In this document: positions 22,103-33,333 of the stretch, piece after piece
How positions within the stretch are numbered: position 1 is the first letter of the stretch
Layout of the letters: each line of letters opens with the position of its first letter
DNA from: Edaphochlamys debaryana
Taxonomy: Eukaryota; Chlorophyta; Chlorophyceae; Chlamydomonadales
Assembly: GCA_016858145.1 (NCBI GenBank)
Contig: JAEHOE010000120.1
Coordinates: forward strand, 62,001-126,000
DNA length: 64,000 bases
Direction: 5' to 3'
Program-made: the position numbers and the translations under genes
Notes under the pieces: model-generated
What the model was told of the DNA's origin: nothing
The model's database searches: none
The model's input: the letters and a program-made list of their open reading frames with translations, nothing else

Positions 22103-23196
22103 GCTCTAGCCCGCCCAAGGCGTGCACGTTGCAAGCCGCCCCCGCTGCCAGGCAGTGCCCCGGCGTATAACTAGAGAGCCGTCTGGACCAAACGGAACCA
22201 CGAAGGAGCCACCAACCCGACCCCCACGGCACGTCCCTTCACCTTTCCGCCCTCCCCTTCCTCTCTGCCGCCGCCACCGCCGCCGCTGCGGCCGGGAACC
22301 TAAAATTGCACTTTGCTGGCCTTGCCTTTCGCGAAACCTCGTCCCCATTTCCCATTCCCCTTCCTCTCCCTCTACCTTCCCCCATGCCGCCGCGTCGTTT
22401 GCGGTTTGCGGTGGGCTGCGCCGCTCAGCCCGCTGTCACTGCTTTTCGGGGCCGGCCGGCTCGGCCAGCGCTGAGGGCTCGCCCAGAGAAAGCCGCAGGC
22501 CCGCTGAGGGTTTGTGTTGCTGGTCTTTCAGCTGTGTCTGTGGTCTGTAAGGCCGGTCCATTCGTTGCCATTGCTCGACTCTCACGCCGTCCGCACGCCA
22601 TATGGTACCTCGAACCCCCAACCCCCAAACGTACCCGGGGACGGTACTGTCAAGAGGCGTTCTCAGTTCCTTGCATCACACAATCTGTCAGTCCTTGCAT
22701 CATGCAATTCTCAGAGCCGAAAGCCGACCACGCACCACAGACGTGACCACCCGACCTCACCCCACATTGCTTTAACCCCGGGTGGGGCCCACTTGACCCA
22801 CCCGCCACATGCCCTGCTCCAATCCGCACATGCCTTGATGCCCTCCCGCCCACACCCAAACCTGGACCTACACCCGAGCAGCACAGTACCACTACAGAAA
22901 CGCGCTGCTCCTATGTCCCATACGTACGCCTTCACATGCTTCGCCCGCCCCCTGCTGTTTCCACGTTATGAACACAGGGAAACCAAAGGGCCCTATATGA
23001 GATCTCCGGCATTGGCCCTGGGATCCCTCGGCGAAGTTGCCTGTCCTTGTCGTGCGCAAGCTCAGGCTAGAGCTGCCGCCTGCCCTGCCGGCCCTGGCCG
23101 TGCAGTGATAACGGCCCAGTCGGGATGCACCAGCGCAGTGAGTTTGCAGTTCCAGCTATTGCTGCCTGCGCCCTTGGCTCCTTTGACCTTGTTGGC

Positions 23197-23999
23197 TCAG
23201 TGGCCGGCCGGCTGAGCGTGAGCGTTGAGCACTGGTGGGGCCTGGGCTGCCAGGGGTTCGGGCACGGGCGCGGGCTGAGGGTTCACGTGGGGCTTCCAGC
23301 TGAGGCGCACGCTGACGACACCCTCCCTGACACCCTTGTCGTTGACGACCACCGGCACGATGACGCGGTCGTTGCCCTGCTCGCGGGCCTTGGACAGGCT
23401 GATGGTGGCGGTGCCGATGAGGTCGTCCGGAAGAATGGTTTCCTTGTCCTGGGGTCCGGGGGAGGGGGGTGATGAGGTGTGGGGGGTGGGGGGTGGGGGG
23501 AGCATGAACGGCATCGTGAGCTGCGTTTTGAGCTACGTACCATGAGTGTTAGCGTGATCGTGTTGTCGTGAATGATGTTGAATTCAAGGGTCTCGTTCCA
23601 CACGGGGTTCTTTCCTCCCCCGACATTAGTCTGCGTTTGGAGGTTCTGGCGGCCACATGTCACGATGCAGTAGGGGTCCATCCTGCATCAATGAACCATA
23701 GTGTTGTCAAGACGACTGCTCGGACTGGGAGCGAAGCGCGAAATAGTGCGGCCAGTTCATGCTCGCGGGGGGTCAACCCCGCTGAACCAGAAGACACCCG
23801 AACCCGCTTGACTCTTCCTTCCCAAGACTTGAACAGCATTCTCCAAACACAAGGCCTACAAGGCCCGGACCCCCTGGGCCCGTGTAGCCATCCCCGACTC
23901 GCTCTCCCCGCGCTCGCCTTACCTGCCAAATAGTTCGCAGTCTTTGATGTTACGGGCATACTCGACGGTCACGCTAATGATTCCAGCTCCGAGGACCAT
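23197..23999 (-). CDS. Small single C2-domain protein
   Basis: 156-residue protein that is almost only a C2 domain, the fold that binds membranes, often through Ca2+. Exons in coding order are 23923-23999, 23541-23682 and 23197-23448. The sequence opens GIISVTVEYARNIKD, runs through GRMDPYCIVTCG (loop 1), GGGKNPVWNETLEF, and LMDKETILPDDLIG (loop 3 with acidic residues), and ends in a Pro/Ala/His-rich tail. The size and order resemble plant elicitor-responsive or PP16-type small C2 proteins. There is no transmembrane segment, so it is probably cytosolic and binds membranes reversibly. The acidic positions suggest Ca2+ binding, but I cannot confirm a full set of ligands. Domain call firm, biological role unknown. 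Confidence 0.88.
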
Positions 24000-24007
24000 T
24001 TGGCAGG

Positions 24008-24031
24008 CGCAACGTTCAGGGCAACGTTGCG
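24008..24031. repeat. Hairpin just upstream of the C2 start codon
   Basis: CGCAACGTT at 24008-24016 and its exact complement at 24023-24031, with a 6-nt loop. The last stem base is 8 nt upstream of the ATG at 23999, so the stem would sit in the 5' leader of the mRNA. Confidence 0.6.
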
Positions 24032-24930
24032 GCAGGTAACTAATGCGGCTCTCTATGTTGCCCTGGTCAGCAATGTGCGCTATGTTTCGCACTGGCCAGG
24101 ACTTCTTGCCCCAAATGCGCGCGGGCCGGCGCGGGCCTGCCGTACGGGCCCGGCCCAAGGCCCAGCCCGCGAAGCTTCAGCCATGACCCTTCTCACAAGA
24201 ATCTATGCGGTTGCAAACGTAAGTCTCTGTCCGCAACCCTTTGCAACGTTTGCGGTTTGGGCCGGCCCCGCCCGCAGGCCCCAAATGGGCCGCCGTGCCC
24301 CCTGAACCCTGCGCGAGAACCCTAGCCTCGGCCACCCGTGCCAGCTGCCCGGCTTGCCTGTAGACTGTCCCTGTGCAGCGCATCGTCTGGGCAGCAGGGC
24401 ACACAGAGACAGAAACAAGGGGTGGCAAGGGGTACGAACTACATTAGTGCCACGCAAACAGGCTGAACGGAACCTGGCCTGCCCCCGCCTTTTCCCTGCC
24501 CACAGTGCCCAGCTCTAGCCCCACAGCGTCCCCCCAATTTCCAAGCATACATACTCAACCCTTCAGTTCGTCTTGTAAGTAAGTTCTTGCAAGTAAGGGG
24601 TGTTGGTGGGCGCGGAACGGGCAAATGCGTAGCGGCCCAATTTAGCGTGGCGGCAGGTCCGCGGACTACCCATGCTTGATTGATGTGTGCTCTCTGTCAC
24701 TACCTCGCCACCAGCGAGAGCGGTGAACCCCGCTGTAACAAATGCAAGCAGATGTCATAACCCGCTTGGTACCTCCGTATGGCTCGCATGCTGCCACCCC
24801 CAACCCGTACGTGACATGACACGTCGCCTATCTGATCCATGAGTGCAATGCCCAGCTCTTGGCCCAATACCTCAGCCCGCGAGCCTCCTTGCCGGCCCCA
24901 CCTTTGCGTTTTCGTGTTTTGTTGTTGTTG

Positions 24931-24935
24931 TTACA
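24931..24935 (-). terminator. Candidate poly(A) signal TGTAA for cysteine-rich/EF-hand gene A
   Basis: TTACA on the plus strand (TGTAA in sense), about 515 nt after the stop codon of the gene at 25451-28376. Confidence 0.45.
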
Positions 24936-25450
24936 CGGAGAAGGGCATCAGCCGTGAACTGGTGCAGCTGCCTGGCATACATCCGACAGAGTCATGGGTA
25001 CCCATACCCCCACGGTAACATGCGAGCGCGCTGGGCTACTTGCACACCTCACTCTTATCTCCTGCTTTGCCACGGCCGTGAGGTGACTGGCGGTCCGGAG
25101 CCAAGCGTGCCATCGTGCTCTGCGCTGCATAGCGCTTTGCTTTAAACCCATACCACCATGCGCCGACCGTGGCTATCACGCTAGCTCTTGCCCACTGCCC
25201 GCTTGCCTCGCCCATGAGGCCGAGCACGTCACGCCGCTACCGCTGCGTCCCCCCCCCCACCTGGCAGTGCGCGTCACACATCAAGCGCATGCTCCCGATC
25301 AAGGGATTTCCAAGAGTGAGCCTAAGTAATGTGGTGTGGCCTGGACCCGGTACCGTAATCTCCTTCGCAATCAATCAAGCACACAGTTGTAGCTTGCCCT
25401 TGCTGCCTTCCTCAATGGGCCTGCATCACATGCATCTGCCGGCCTGCCGG

Positions 25451-28376
25451 CTATAAGGCCACATCCAGGACAGCGGCGACCATGTCGAAAACCTCCTCCG
25501 CATTGCCCGTCACCGCGTCCACCACCAGGCCCGTCACCTCCTCCATCTCGCCCGCGAAGATGCCCTCCGCCCCGGCGCCCTCGAGCCCAGCAGCGCTGTT
25601 GCCGCTGTGCGGCTGCGCCTGGCCATTGCGCCTGGCCGCCTGGTGTCGGGGGAAGGTAGGGGCCGCGGAAGGGGGCTTTAGAAAGAGGGAAACGTTATTA
25701 TAGCGGTAGGAGCGGTGTAGGGGTCAGCAGCAGGGAGCTACGGCAGCAGCAAGGGTGAACTGCCACAAGGGGGACCATGCAGACTCACCGCCTGAGCCGC
25801 GATGACCTGCGCTTGGCTGGTGTACCAGGCCTGGGGGCATGCGCGGGGGCAGGTCGGTGAGTGACTCGAGGAGGTCAAGCAACAGATGGCCTGAGTTGTC
25901 AGCAGCCTCCGTACGTCCCACAGTGAGGCTCAGCACCCCTTGGCGAAACGCCCCAACCCGTGGCGCTCACCACAATGCCCCACATGAGCAGGGGGTCGCG
26001 CTGGCAGCCGTGGGTGCGGATCAGGTCCTTGACCACCTGCGTGGATGGGGGGCGGGGGGCCGGGAAGGGCGTAAAGGGCAGGAGGGTCAGAAGGAGCCAT
26101 CTTGTGGTGCTGAGCCTACCTTTACTCCTGCCTACGCTCCTGCCGTCAGTAGCAGGACCTCCCCATCCATGCCATACCTACTGTAGGCCCTTTCCCCAAC
26201 CCCACCGCACAGCCTGCCCCTCTCCGCCCCCCCCTCCCACCAGCTTCTCCACCACGGTGCGCACGTCGCTCTGCAGCCGCTGCTTGGCGACCTCGGGGCT
26301 GGCGCGGTACTCGATGTGCTTCTGCTCCAGGAACCGCAGCATCGCGCTGACCGGACAAGCACGGCGGGGAGGGGGCGCCGGCAGGTAAGTTGGAGCGGCA
26401 TGCACCAGACATGAACGTGTTACTGGAGGAAAGGGAGGGCCCCGGGGGCAGAGGTCTCGCCCGCCCGAGTGCAGCTCACCACATGAAGCGGGACTCGGGC
26501 TCGCTGCGGCTCTGCAGGTTCCTGACGGCCGCCCGTATCTCCGCCAGGCTCAGCACTCCGTCGCCCGAGGTGTCGTACAAGCGAAGGGTGGCGGCGGGCG
26601 CACGACCAGCCTGGACACAGGTTCGGGTACAAAGTCGATGTCAAGTGAGGCCAGAGGATCAGGTCAGGGAGTGAGCAAGGCGACATGCCGCGCACCAACC
26701 CACGCGCCAACCCACTCACCAGGGCCCTGAGGTGCGCCGCGAAGGCCGCGTCCGCCGCGCCCCCCACGGCCAGGCCCACGCCGGGCAGGAAGATGTTGAC
26801 CACGATGCACCCCAGCCGCGCCACGCCCCGCGCCGCCCGCTTGACCACGTCGCCCACGGCGGTGTGCATGTCGATGCAGGGGGCGGGGAGGTCCGAGCAG
26901 TCGGAGCCCGCGCCCGAGTCGGCGCGCGGGGCGGGTGCATGCCCTGCACGCACGCCTGCGGAGCGAATACATACAGGTCAGGAGCAGACCGAACGCAAGA
27001 TGCTGGCTTGCCGTCGCTGTTTGCCTGAGCCATGCCCCCATGTGCTGCTGGCCTGACGCCTTCCCCTGGCCTTCTCCCCTGCCTGGCACTCACTGCTGTC
27101 GTCGTCGCAATGCTCCCACACTCCGATGCCGTGCGAGCGGCAGGCGCGGGTGGTCCCCGCCCGCTCCTCCTCGCCGGCCTCCGCGGCCCAGCAGGGCACG
27201 CAGTAGTACTTGCAGGGCGGGGTGTCGTCCTTGAGCCGCCGCACGTACTCCAGCACGCGGAACATCTTTCGCGGCTCCACGGCGGGGGCAGCCCAGCCAC
27301 CCGGATGGAAGCCGGCGGTGTGCAGGCGCTCAGGCGCGGGTAGCTCGGTGTAGAAACACACCACGCCAGCCTCCTGCGGGGGACCGGCAAGGGTGCGCGG
27401 CTCATCACGACCAGCACCCTGGCGGCGGATAGAGGCAGGCGGGAAGACCACCATATGCATCCGTCATGCATTTGCTCACCCCAATCTTCCACGTTCCGGC
27501 GTTCTTGGGCAGCTCCCGGCCACAGCCCATGCCGGCGCATGCAGCCCCCGCCGACTCCCAGCGGAGGGTGTCGCCCCACTTGGACCCCTGGTGCGCGTAG
27601 GGGCTGTGCGGAGGCCGGTAGTCGATGCCGATTTCAGAGGCGTCTGCGTGGGCACGGGAAGGATGGGGCGCATGGGAAGAAGCAGGGCAACGCCTGTCCA
27701 AGCACTGCAAGCCTACCGGTGTAGCGGTCTGGCTCGTAGCACGCGATGCGTCCGTCGCAGGCTGCGTTGACGGCCTCCCGCTCCTCCTTTGTGGACACGC
27801 CGGCCCAGCAGGGGGGGCAGAAGTACCTGAGGAGGCGGGGGCAGAGAGAGGCCAGGGTGGGTCTCATGGGCGGACTGGAGCCATGAGGCCAGGGGCATCG
27901 TGCACACGGCCCCCTTCATCCCCCGCGGCACCCACTCGGCGTGCTCCTTGGTGTCCTTATCGTGGCCGGGTGTGGGACCCTCCCGGCGGAGGTACTCGAG
28001 CCAGCCATCCTTGGGGATAGGGCTGGGAGTCCCATCGGTGCAGGCGAAGAGCTCATCGCTGAAGGCCACCTGCGCTTTGCCAAAGGCCGGGCGGAGAAAG
28101 GTGGCGCACACGGATTGAGTGCTGCTCCTGGTCCCCAGAGGCCGTCACGCGGGATTGGTGGGAAGCAGTATGTATATGTATCAGCACAGAAGGCGTCGGG
28201 CTGCTTACTTGCTGGGGCGTGCATGCCTCCCCGCCGTGAGAGGGCGTGTAGAAAGCTCGGATCACTGACTTCTTGGCCTTGCACTTGAGGAACTTGCCTT
28301 CGTTGCCCGGCAGAAGCGCACAACACGACGAGCAGGAGACGCCATCAGCCTCCCAGTACCCCAATCCGAAAACCAT
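25451..28376 (-). CDS. Cysteine-rich / EF-hand protein, member A of an inverted pair
   Basis: Unrecognised family; 551 residues from 11 exons in coding order: 28209-28376, 27906-28069, 27717-27826, 27480-27643, 27094-27373, 26720-26955, 26480-26610, 26241-26346, 25971-26036, 25789-25830, 25451-25639. Every junction is supported by phase and by the homologous junction in member B (36183-39311). Two similar cysteine-rich modules stand in tandem. Module 1 has CSSC near 15-18, LPGN, WLEYLRR and YFCPPCWAG. Module 2 has CAGMGC, ELPKNAG, VLEYVRR and YYCVPCWAA. They probably bind metal, likely zinc. Residues 343-362 are a hydrophobic Gly-rich stretch that member B lacks. A canonical EF-hand loop follows at 387-398 (DTSGDGVLSLAE), then helical segments. 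No signal peptide is evident. Function unknown; Ca2+ binding is likely from the loop alone. Confidence 0.85.
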
Positions 28377-29647
28377 CTGCGCAACAGAAGCGAGCTGCTT
28401 TATATGTTGCTGTGACCGCGCGGGAACAGCGGCGACAATGCTTGCTGTGGCCAGTCCAGTGGTCGCAAGCCAACCTGATGTGCCTGATGCACTGCCTGAT
28501 GCAAGTTGTCTGCCGCGACAGGGCGCCCTCTACCACAAGTTGTCTGCCGCGAGCCCTCACACGCGATGTTGTGATAACAAGGGTTCGGATTGAGGCTCGG
28601 GTATAAGGTGCGTATGTAGATAACTCAGCATTTAGAGCAGAGGCGATGTACTTGCCATCCGGGGGATGGGCCTGCCTTGGGCCTACAAGGCCTGCCACGG
28701 CCCTCCGCGGCCCTCCGCGGCCCTCCGCGGCCCTCCGCGGCCCTGCTCGTCGTTTTGAGCTCCGCGCCTGTCCTGTAGCTTTTCGTCTCCGTTGCTGGCA
28801 TGGGAAGAAAGTTCAGCTGGGCATAGCGCTCGGCTGGCCCGGGGTAGGCCTTTCCCGGGCCGCTCCGATCGGCGTAGGGCAAAGGAGGGTTTTGGGGCCC
28901 GGGTGGGTCCAGGTGGGTGCGGTAGTGCGGCTGTGCGGGTCCGACACTGACTGGCTCATGCCGTGTTTGTTGGTCTTCCGAAGGGAGACGCAGAGGCTCA
29001 CAGTGTGGAGCATGTGGAGCATGCCGCCGGGCTATTGCTTTCACTCTCCAACGTGCCTGAAGCCGGCCACCAACTTCTTTTAGGAGGACGTCGAGGAGGG
29101 GCTAGCGAAGGAAGCGCAGATGGGACGCGTGCGCGTGCGCAGAAGGATGTGTGGTGGAGGCCGGTGGTGGCTGACGCTCGTAGCGTCAGAAAAGACGCAC
29201 GAGGCCATCTCCGAGCTGGCCCGCTCGGCCATGCAGGTGCAGGAGCAGGAGCAGGGCTGAACCCGGGTGGGGGCCTTCCCGTCCAAGTTAGGGGGCGGCG
29301 TGATGGCTTGCAGGGGGCAAGCCCGTGAGGTTGGCTGCCAAACCACGGCGTTCCGCTCTACTCCTCTGGGGTCCCTCATCGTAACCACCGACGACTTTTC
29401 AGTTTCAACCCTTGTCCACAGTGACATAGAGGGCTAGCCCAGCCCTTCGCAGCCTATGTGTGGCTGAGACACCTTCATTCGTCACCTTGCCGCTGATACA
29501 CCCCGGCACTGTTGGCGACAGTGCGACACTTAAGCTTCCCTCTCCCTCGCTCTCTCGCATACACGCCTCGGGCGTCGTCGGGCCCCACCTGCAGTGGCCC
29601 CTGCTCCACCACCACTGCAATGACGTCGTCCCGCACTCCACCTCACC
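28377..29647. other. Intergenic region with short tandem repeat
   Basis: 1.27 kb between two minus-strand genes. It should hold the promoter of gene A at its left end and the 3' UTR of the 29648-32952 gene at its right end. A 10-bp tandem repeat lies at 28701-28740. Open frames here have no known domain, and I found no clear TGTAA on the minus strand. Confidence 0.45.
28701..28740. repeat. 10-bp tandem repeat, four copies
   Basis: CCCTCCGCGG is repeated four times exactly, followed by a partial CCCT. It is non-coding as far as I can tell. Confidence 0.9.
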
Positions 29648-32600
29648 TCACCCCCGCACACGCGCTGCCCTGGCGCGGGGCTGCAGCGGCTTCGGGGCGG
29701 GTGGGGGCAGCCGGCCTCCCCCGTCCTCCCACGTCAGCTGACGTGGCTCCAGCCCTCCAGCCCCCCTGTCCCGCCCCTCCGCCTGCCCCTGTGCCTGCTC
29801 GCCACCCCGCCCGCCCGCGCGGGCCCCACTGGCCCCGTAGCCCTCTCCGCCGCCACCGCCGCGCTCGCCCCTCCGCCGCCTGCCGCTCCCCACGACCGCA
29901 TCCCGCTCCCCGCCAGCCGCCTGGTGCCGCCTGGGCTGCTCCGAGGGCCCCGCAGTGCCCGCCTCCTCCTCCTCCTCCTCCTCCTCCTCGCCCAGCACTT
30001 GCAGCGGCTGGGGTCGGGGCGGGGGCGGGGCTTTGGAGCGCCGTCGCTTCTTGGCCGGCGCTGCCGCTGCCGCGGGGGGCGCCGGGGTGTGTGGCTCCTG
30101 CTGCCGCGGCGCCGGGCTGGGGGTGGGGCGGCCGGGGGTGGCGGCGGTGCGGCGGCGCCGGGAGCCGCCGCGGTCCGTTGTGGCTCGTTCAAGCCACCGC
30201 TCATCTTCCCCCTCCTCCTCCCCCTCCTCCTCCCCCTCCTCCACCCCGTCCTCCTCCCCTTCCTCCCCCTCCTCCGTTCCTTCCCACTCCTCCTCCCGGT
30301 CCTCCTCCGGCAGCTTCCCCCGCCTGAGGTGCCGGCCCCGCAGCCGCCGGCACGTATCCGCGTGGGCCGCCAGCACCGCCTCCGCCCGGGCCAGCGCCGC
30401 CGCCTGCTCCTGCTCGGCAGCGCGCCGCCGCTCCTCCCGCGCCGCAGCCGCCTTGTACCGCAGCGCCCGCACGCACCGCACGAAGGACCCCAGCGCCTCC
30501 CACCCGGGCGCCCCGGGCACCGGCACCGGCTCCCGCCGCGGCGACCACAGCTCGGGGCAGGCGTCGGCGCGCAGGGGCACGGGGCGGGCCTCGGCGGGGA
30601 GCAGCCGCACGCGGCCGCCGCCGCTGCGCCGCCAGCGCCGCCAGCGCCGGAGCGCCGCCGCCGCCTTCTCGGCCGCCTCCTCCGCCGCCTCCTCCGCCGC
30701 GTCCGCCCCCGCCCCCGCCCCCGCCCCCCCCTCTGCGGTGAGGTCCTCCAGGTCCCAGCACGGCCGCTCCTCCTCCGCCCCCTCCTCCTCCAGGCCCCCT
30801 CCACCACCACCACCCTGCCCCGACGGCTCCTGTCCACCCGGCTCCGGCTCCGGCTCAATGAGCCTCAGCGCCCGCGCCTCCGCCCCGCTGGCCAGCAGGA
30901 ACAGCCCCGCGTGCGGCAGGTGGCGCACGGCGGCCCCGGGGCCCAGCGTGGACAGCGCCCAGTCCCAGTCCAGGAGCGCGTAGAAGGACTGGGGGGGGAA
31001 GGGGGGGCGGAGGGGGGGCAAGGGGGGAGGTCAATGGCGTTGGGGGCCCTACGGGTCACACGTCAGGTGGGGTCACGGCCAGCGTACTACCCCCCGCCCC
31101 AACAAACCTTCCCCCCTCAAGGTAGTTAGCTACCCACCTGGCTGTAGGCCAGGAAGCGCACCCCCGGGTTGGCCGCCACCGCCCGCAGGAACAGCGCCCG
31201 CGCCCCCCCCAGCAGCCAGCAGTCCACACCCGCCAGCCGGAGCACGGGCCGGCCCGCGGCCCAGGCGGCGCTGCGGGCAGGGGGACGGGATGGGATGGGA
31301 TGGGGGCGTGGCGCGAGGAAAGGGGATAGCAACGGTGGGGTGGCCTGTCCCCTCGGAGAAAAGACAGATCTCGTGACTGCTGCCCACACAGCTGACATGA
31401 TCTGGCGACATTCTCCCCCCTCCCTCCCCCCCCAAGTGCATGCCCCCCACCGGTCGTTAGCTGCGTCCACGCCCCTCTGCTGCAGCGCGGAGGTATCGTG
31501 CATGGCCCCGCGCAGGTGCTGCTCGCCGTCCACCTGGGGGGGGGGGGGAGGGGGGGGGGAAGGAGGCCGGTGAAGTCGGTCGGGGAGAGGCCGTGGCCGA
31601 GATCAAGGCGAGTAAAGCCGGATGATGAAGCAACGCAGACCGCAACCGGGGGTCTTGCACGGCCCCGCCAGTTGCCCCCGTGCCCTCTTCCTCCTCGTCT
31701 CCTCCCCCCCCCCCCTCACCTGGATGAAGCCCATGAAGGGCCACACGCGGTGCTGCGTCCACTCCTCCTCCTCCTCCTCCTCCTCCTCCTCGTCATCCTC
31801 CTCTTCTGCGGCGTCTGAGCTCTCACCCGCCTGCGGGCGGATCCGGAACCGAGAAGCCGTCTGCCCCGTTGTCCTGCCCCGCTGAGACCACCAGCGCCCG
31901 CGTGCAGCTGCCAGGCTGCCCCCGACTCGGGGTGCCACGCACTGCGGCCCACTCCTGGCCCACTTTTCCCTCGCCTTCAGCCCCCCCCGCCCCCCCCCTC
32001 ACCCGCTCCCCCGCCAGCCCCGGCAGCAGCAGGCTCACGTCCACCCCCCCCTTGCTGCGCCCCGGCAGGCACCGGGCCTCCGTCACGAACAGCGGGCAGC
32101 GGTAGCTCCAGCCCAGGGACCGCAGCGCGGCGGCGGCAGCCGCCCTCGCCCTTGTGGCCTCGCGCCGCAGCTCCGTCGCCCTCTCCTCCTCATCCTCATT
32201 CTCTGCTTCTTCCGCCTCCTCCTCCGCTGCCTGCGCCCGTGCGGTGGCGTCCGCGTGTGCCAGCGCCAGTGCCTCCCGCGCCGCCCCCTGCAGCCCCCGC
32301 AGCAGGGCACCCTCCAGCCGGGACGTGCCGCCCCTGCGGCCCCCCTCCGCCGCCCCCCCGGCCGCCGTGATGCAGTGCTTGACCCGCGCAAAGGCGCCCC
32401 CGCCCTCCACCGCCCGCCCCCCCGGGCCCAGCTCCAGGCGCTCAGCCCTGGTGGGGCCCCGGGCCCGGCGGCGGCGCGCGTCCACCAGCGCCTGCGGGCT
32501 GATCCACATCAGGTGCCCGCCCGGCACCCCGCACTGGCAGCGGAACAGGCCTGTTGGGGGTGGCGTGGGTGGGGGGGGGAAAGGGGGGAAAGGGGGGGAA

Positions 32601-32952
32601 GGGGGGGAAGGGGGGGAAGGGGGCGAAGAGCTGAGCGCTGGATGGGCGGGTAAGGGGCCGCCGCCGGGAAGTGGGCATGGGGATATGCGCCACACCCACA
32701 CAGCCCGCCTGCGCAGCCCCCTCCCCCATCCCTTCCCCCTCCTGCAGCCCCCCCCCCGCCCCCCCTCCCGCTGCACCCACTCCGGGCCTTGTCCGAGTGC
32801 AGTGCGGCCGCCCTCAGCATGGGCAGCCCCAGCGCCTTGCTCAGCACCGGCAGGTGCTGGCCCTCGATGGCGCGAGCCTCGGGCTCAGCGAGCGGCTTGC
32901 CGCGCACGCTCCGCGTCCGCCGGGCCGTAGCGCCCTTGGTGTTGCCACTCAT
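29648..32952 (-). CDS. Unrecognised protein with acidic tracts and a basic C-terminal region
   Basis: 795 residues from six exons in coding order: 32781-32952, 32003-32550, 31720-31830, 31451-31533, 31138-31270, 29648-30988; all junctions are in phase. The first 350 residues look folded: a basic start, then LFRCQCGVPGGHLMWIS, YRCPLFVTEARCLPG, WPFMGFIQVDGEQHLRGAMHD, GVDCWLLGG and NPGVRFLAYSQ. A run of nine Glu is encoded at about 31757-31783. The last exon starts with SFYALLDWDWALS and then becomes low complexity: Glu-rich blocks, Arg/Ala-rich helices, KKRRRSK (a possible nuclear signal) and a second Glu run near 29966-29992. I cannot place it in a family. A nuclear role is only a guess from charge pattern. 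It shares a 381-bp divergent promoter with the gene at 33334. Confidence 0.7.
32570..32625. repeat. Intronic tandem G-run repeat
   Basis: Within the first intron of the gene above, runs of six to nine G separated by two or three A are repeated about six times on the plus strand (C/T on the transcript). It has strong G-quadruplex potential on the non-template side. Confidence 0.8.
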
Positions 32953-33333
32953 GATCTATGGCCTCTAAGAGGCATGCGATGTAGGGGCGCGACCTGACGC
33001 AGGGTTCGCCTGGATGCAGCGCACGCATGCGAAGAAGCCCGCAACGCCCCGGCACGGGCCCAGAGCCTACGCGGCCGGGCCAAAGTGCTTGTGTTTGTTT
33101 GCGGTATGCAGTATGTGGTCAAGCGCGAGCGACCCGGTTCACCGGGAAATCAAAAAGCGAGATACGCGCCAACCGCTGTCGCGGACAGCTCGCACTTTTG
33201 TGTAGCCTTCCTGTTTGGCCAACATAGCTGCAGGCTACTAGAGGAGGTGCTAAATCGCCCAGTACCACTTCGACACTAGCGCTGCAGCAACTTCTTCGTC
33301 GGTCGCTCATCGCGCGGACATCCCGCAGAAGCT
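32953..33333. promoter_or_regulatory. Divergent promoter region (381 bp)
   Basis: Start codons at 32952 (minus) and 33334 (plus) face away from each other, so this short stretch must serve both promoters and both 5' leaders. I see no clear TATA box or named element. Confidence 0.6.

Larger units (their letters stand above)
20828..23196. other. Repeat-bearing intergenic region
   Basis: 2.4 kb between PLAA and the C2 gene. It holds a perfect hairpin (20974-21010), copy A of a 513-bp dispersed repeat (21256-21768) and one arm of a 66-bp inverted repeat (22037-22102). Short open frames, including one inside the repeat, show no known domain. Near 22655-22722 there is a weak tandem pair of about 24 bp built on CCTTGCATCA. 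No gene called. Confidence 0.5.
24000..25450. other. Intergenic region upstream of the C2 gene
   Basis: 1.45 kb with no gene seen. The part next to 23999 should carry the C2 gene promoter and includes a hairpin at 24008-24031. The part next to 25451 should be the 3' UTR of the cysteine-rich/EF-hand gene A, with TGTAA (minus strand) at 24931-24935. Confidence 0.45.

Noticed and set aside
22306..22746. 146-codon open frame on the plus strand
   Set aside because: Pro/Arg/Ala low complexity with no domain and no partner exons; taken as a chance frame.
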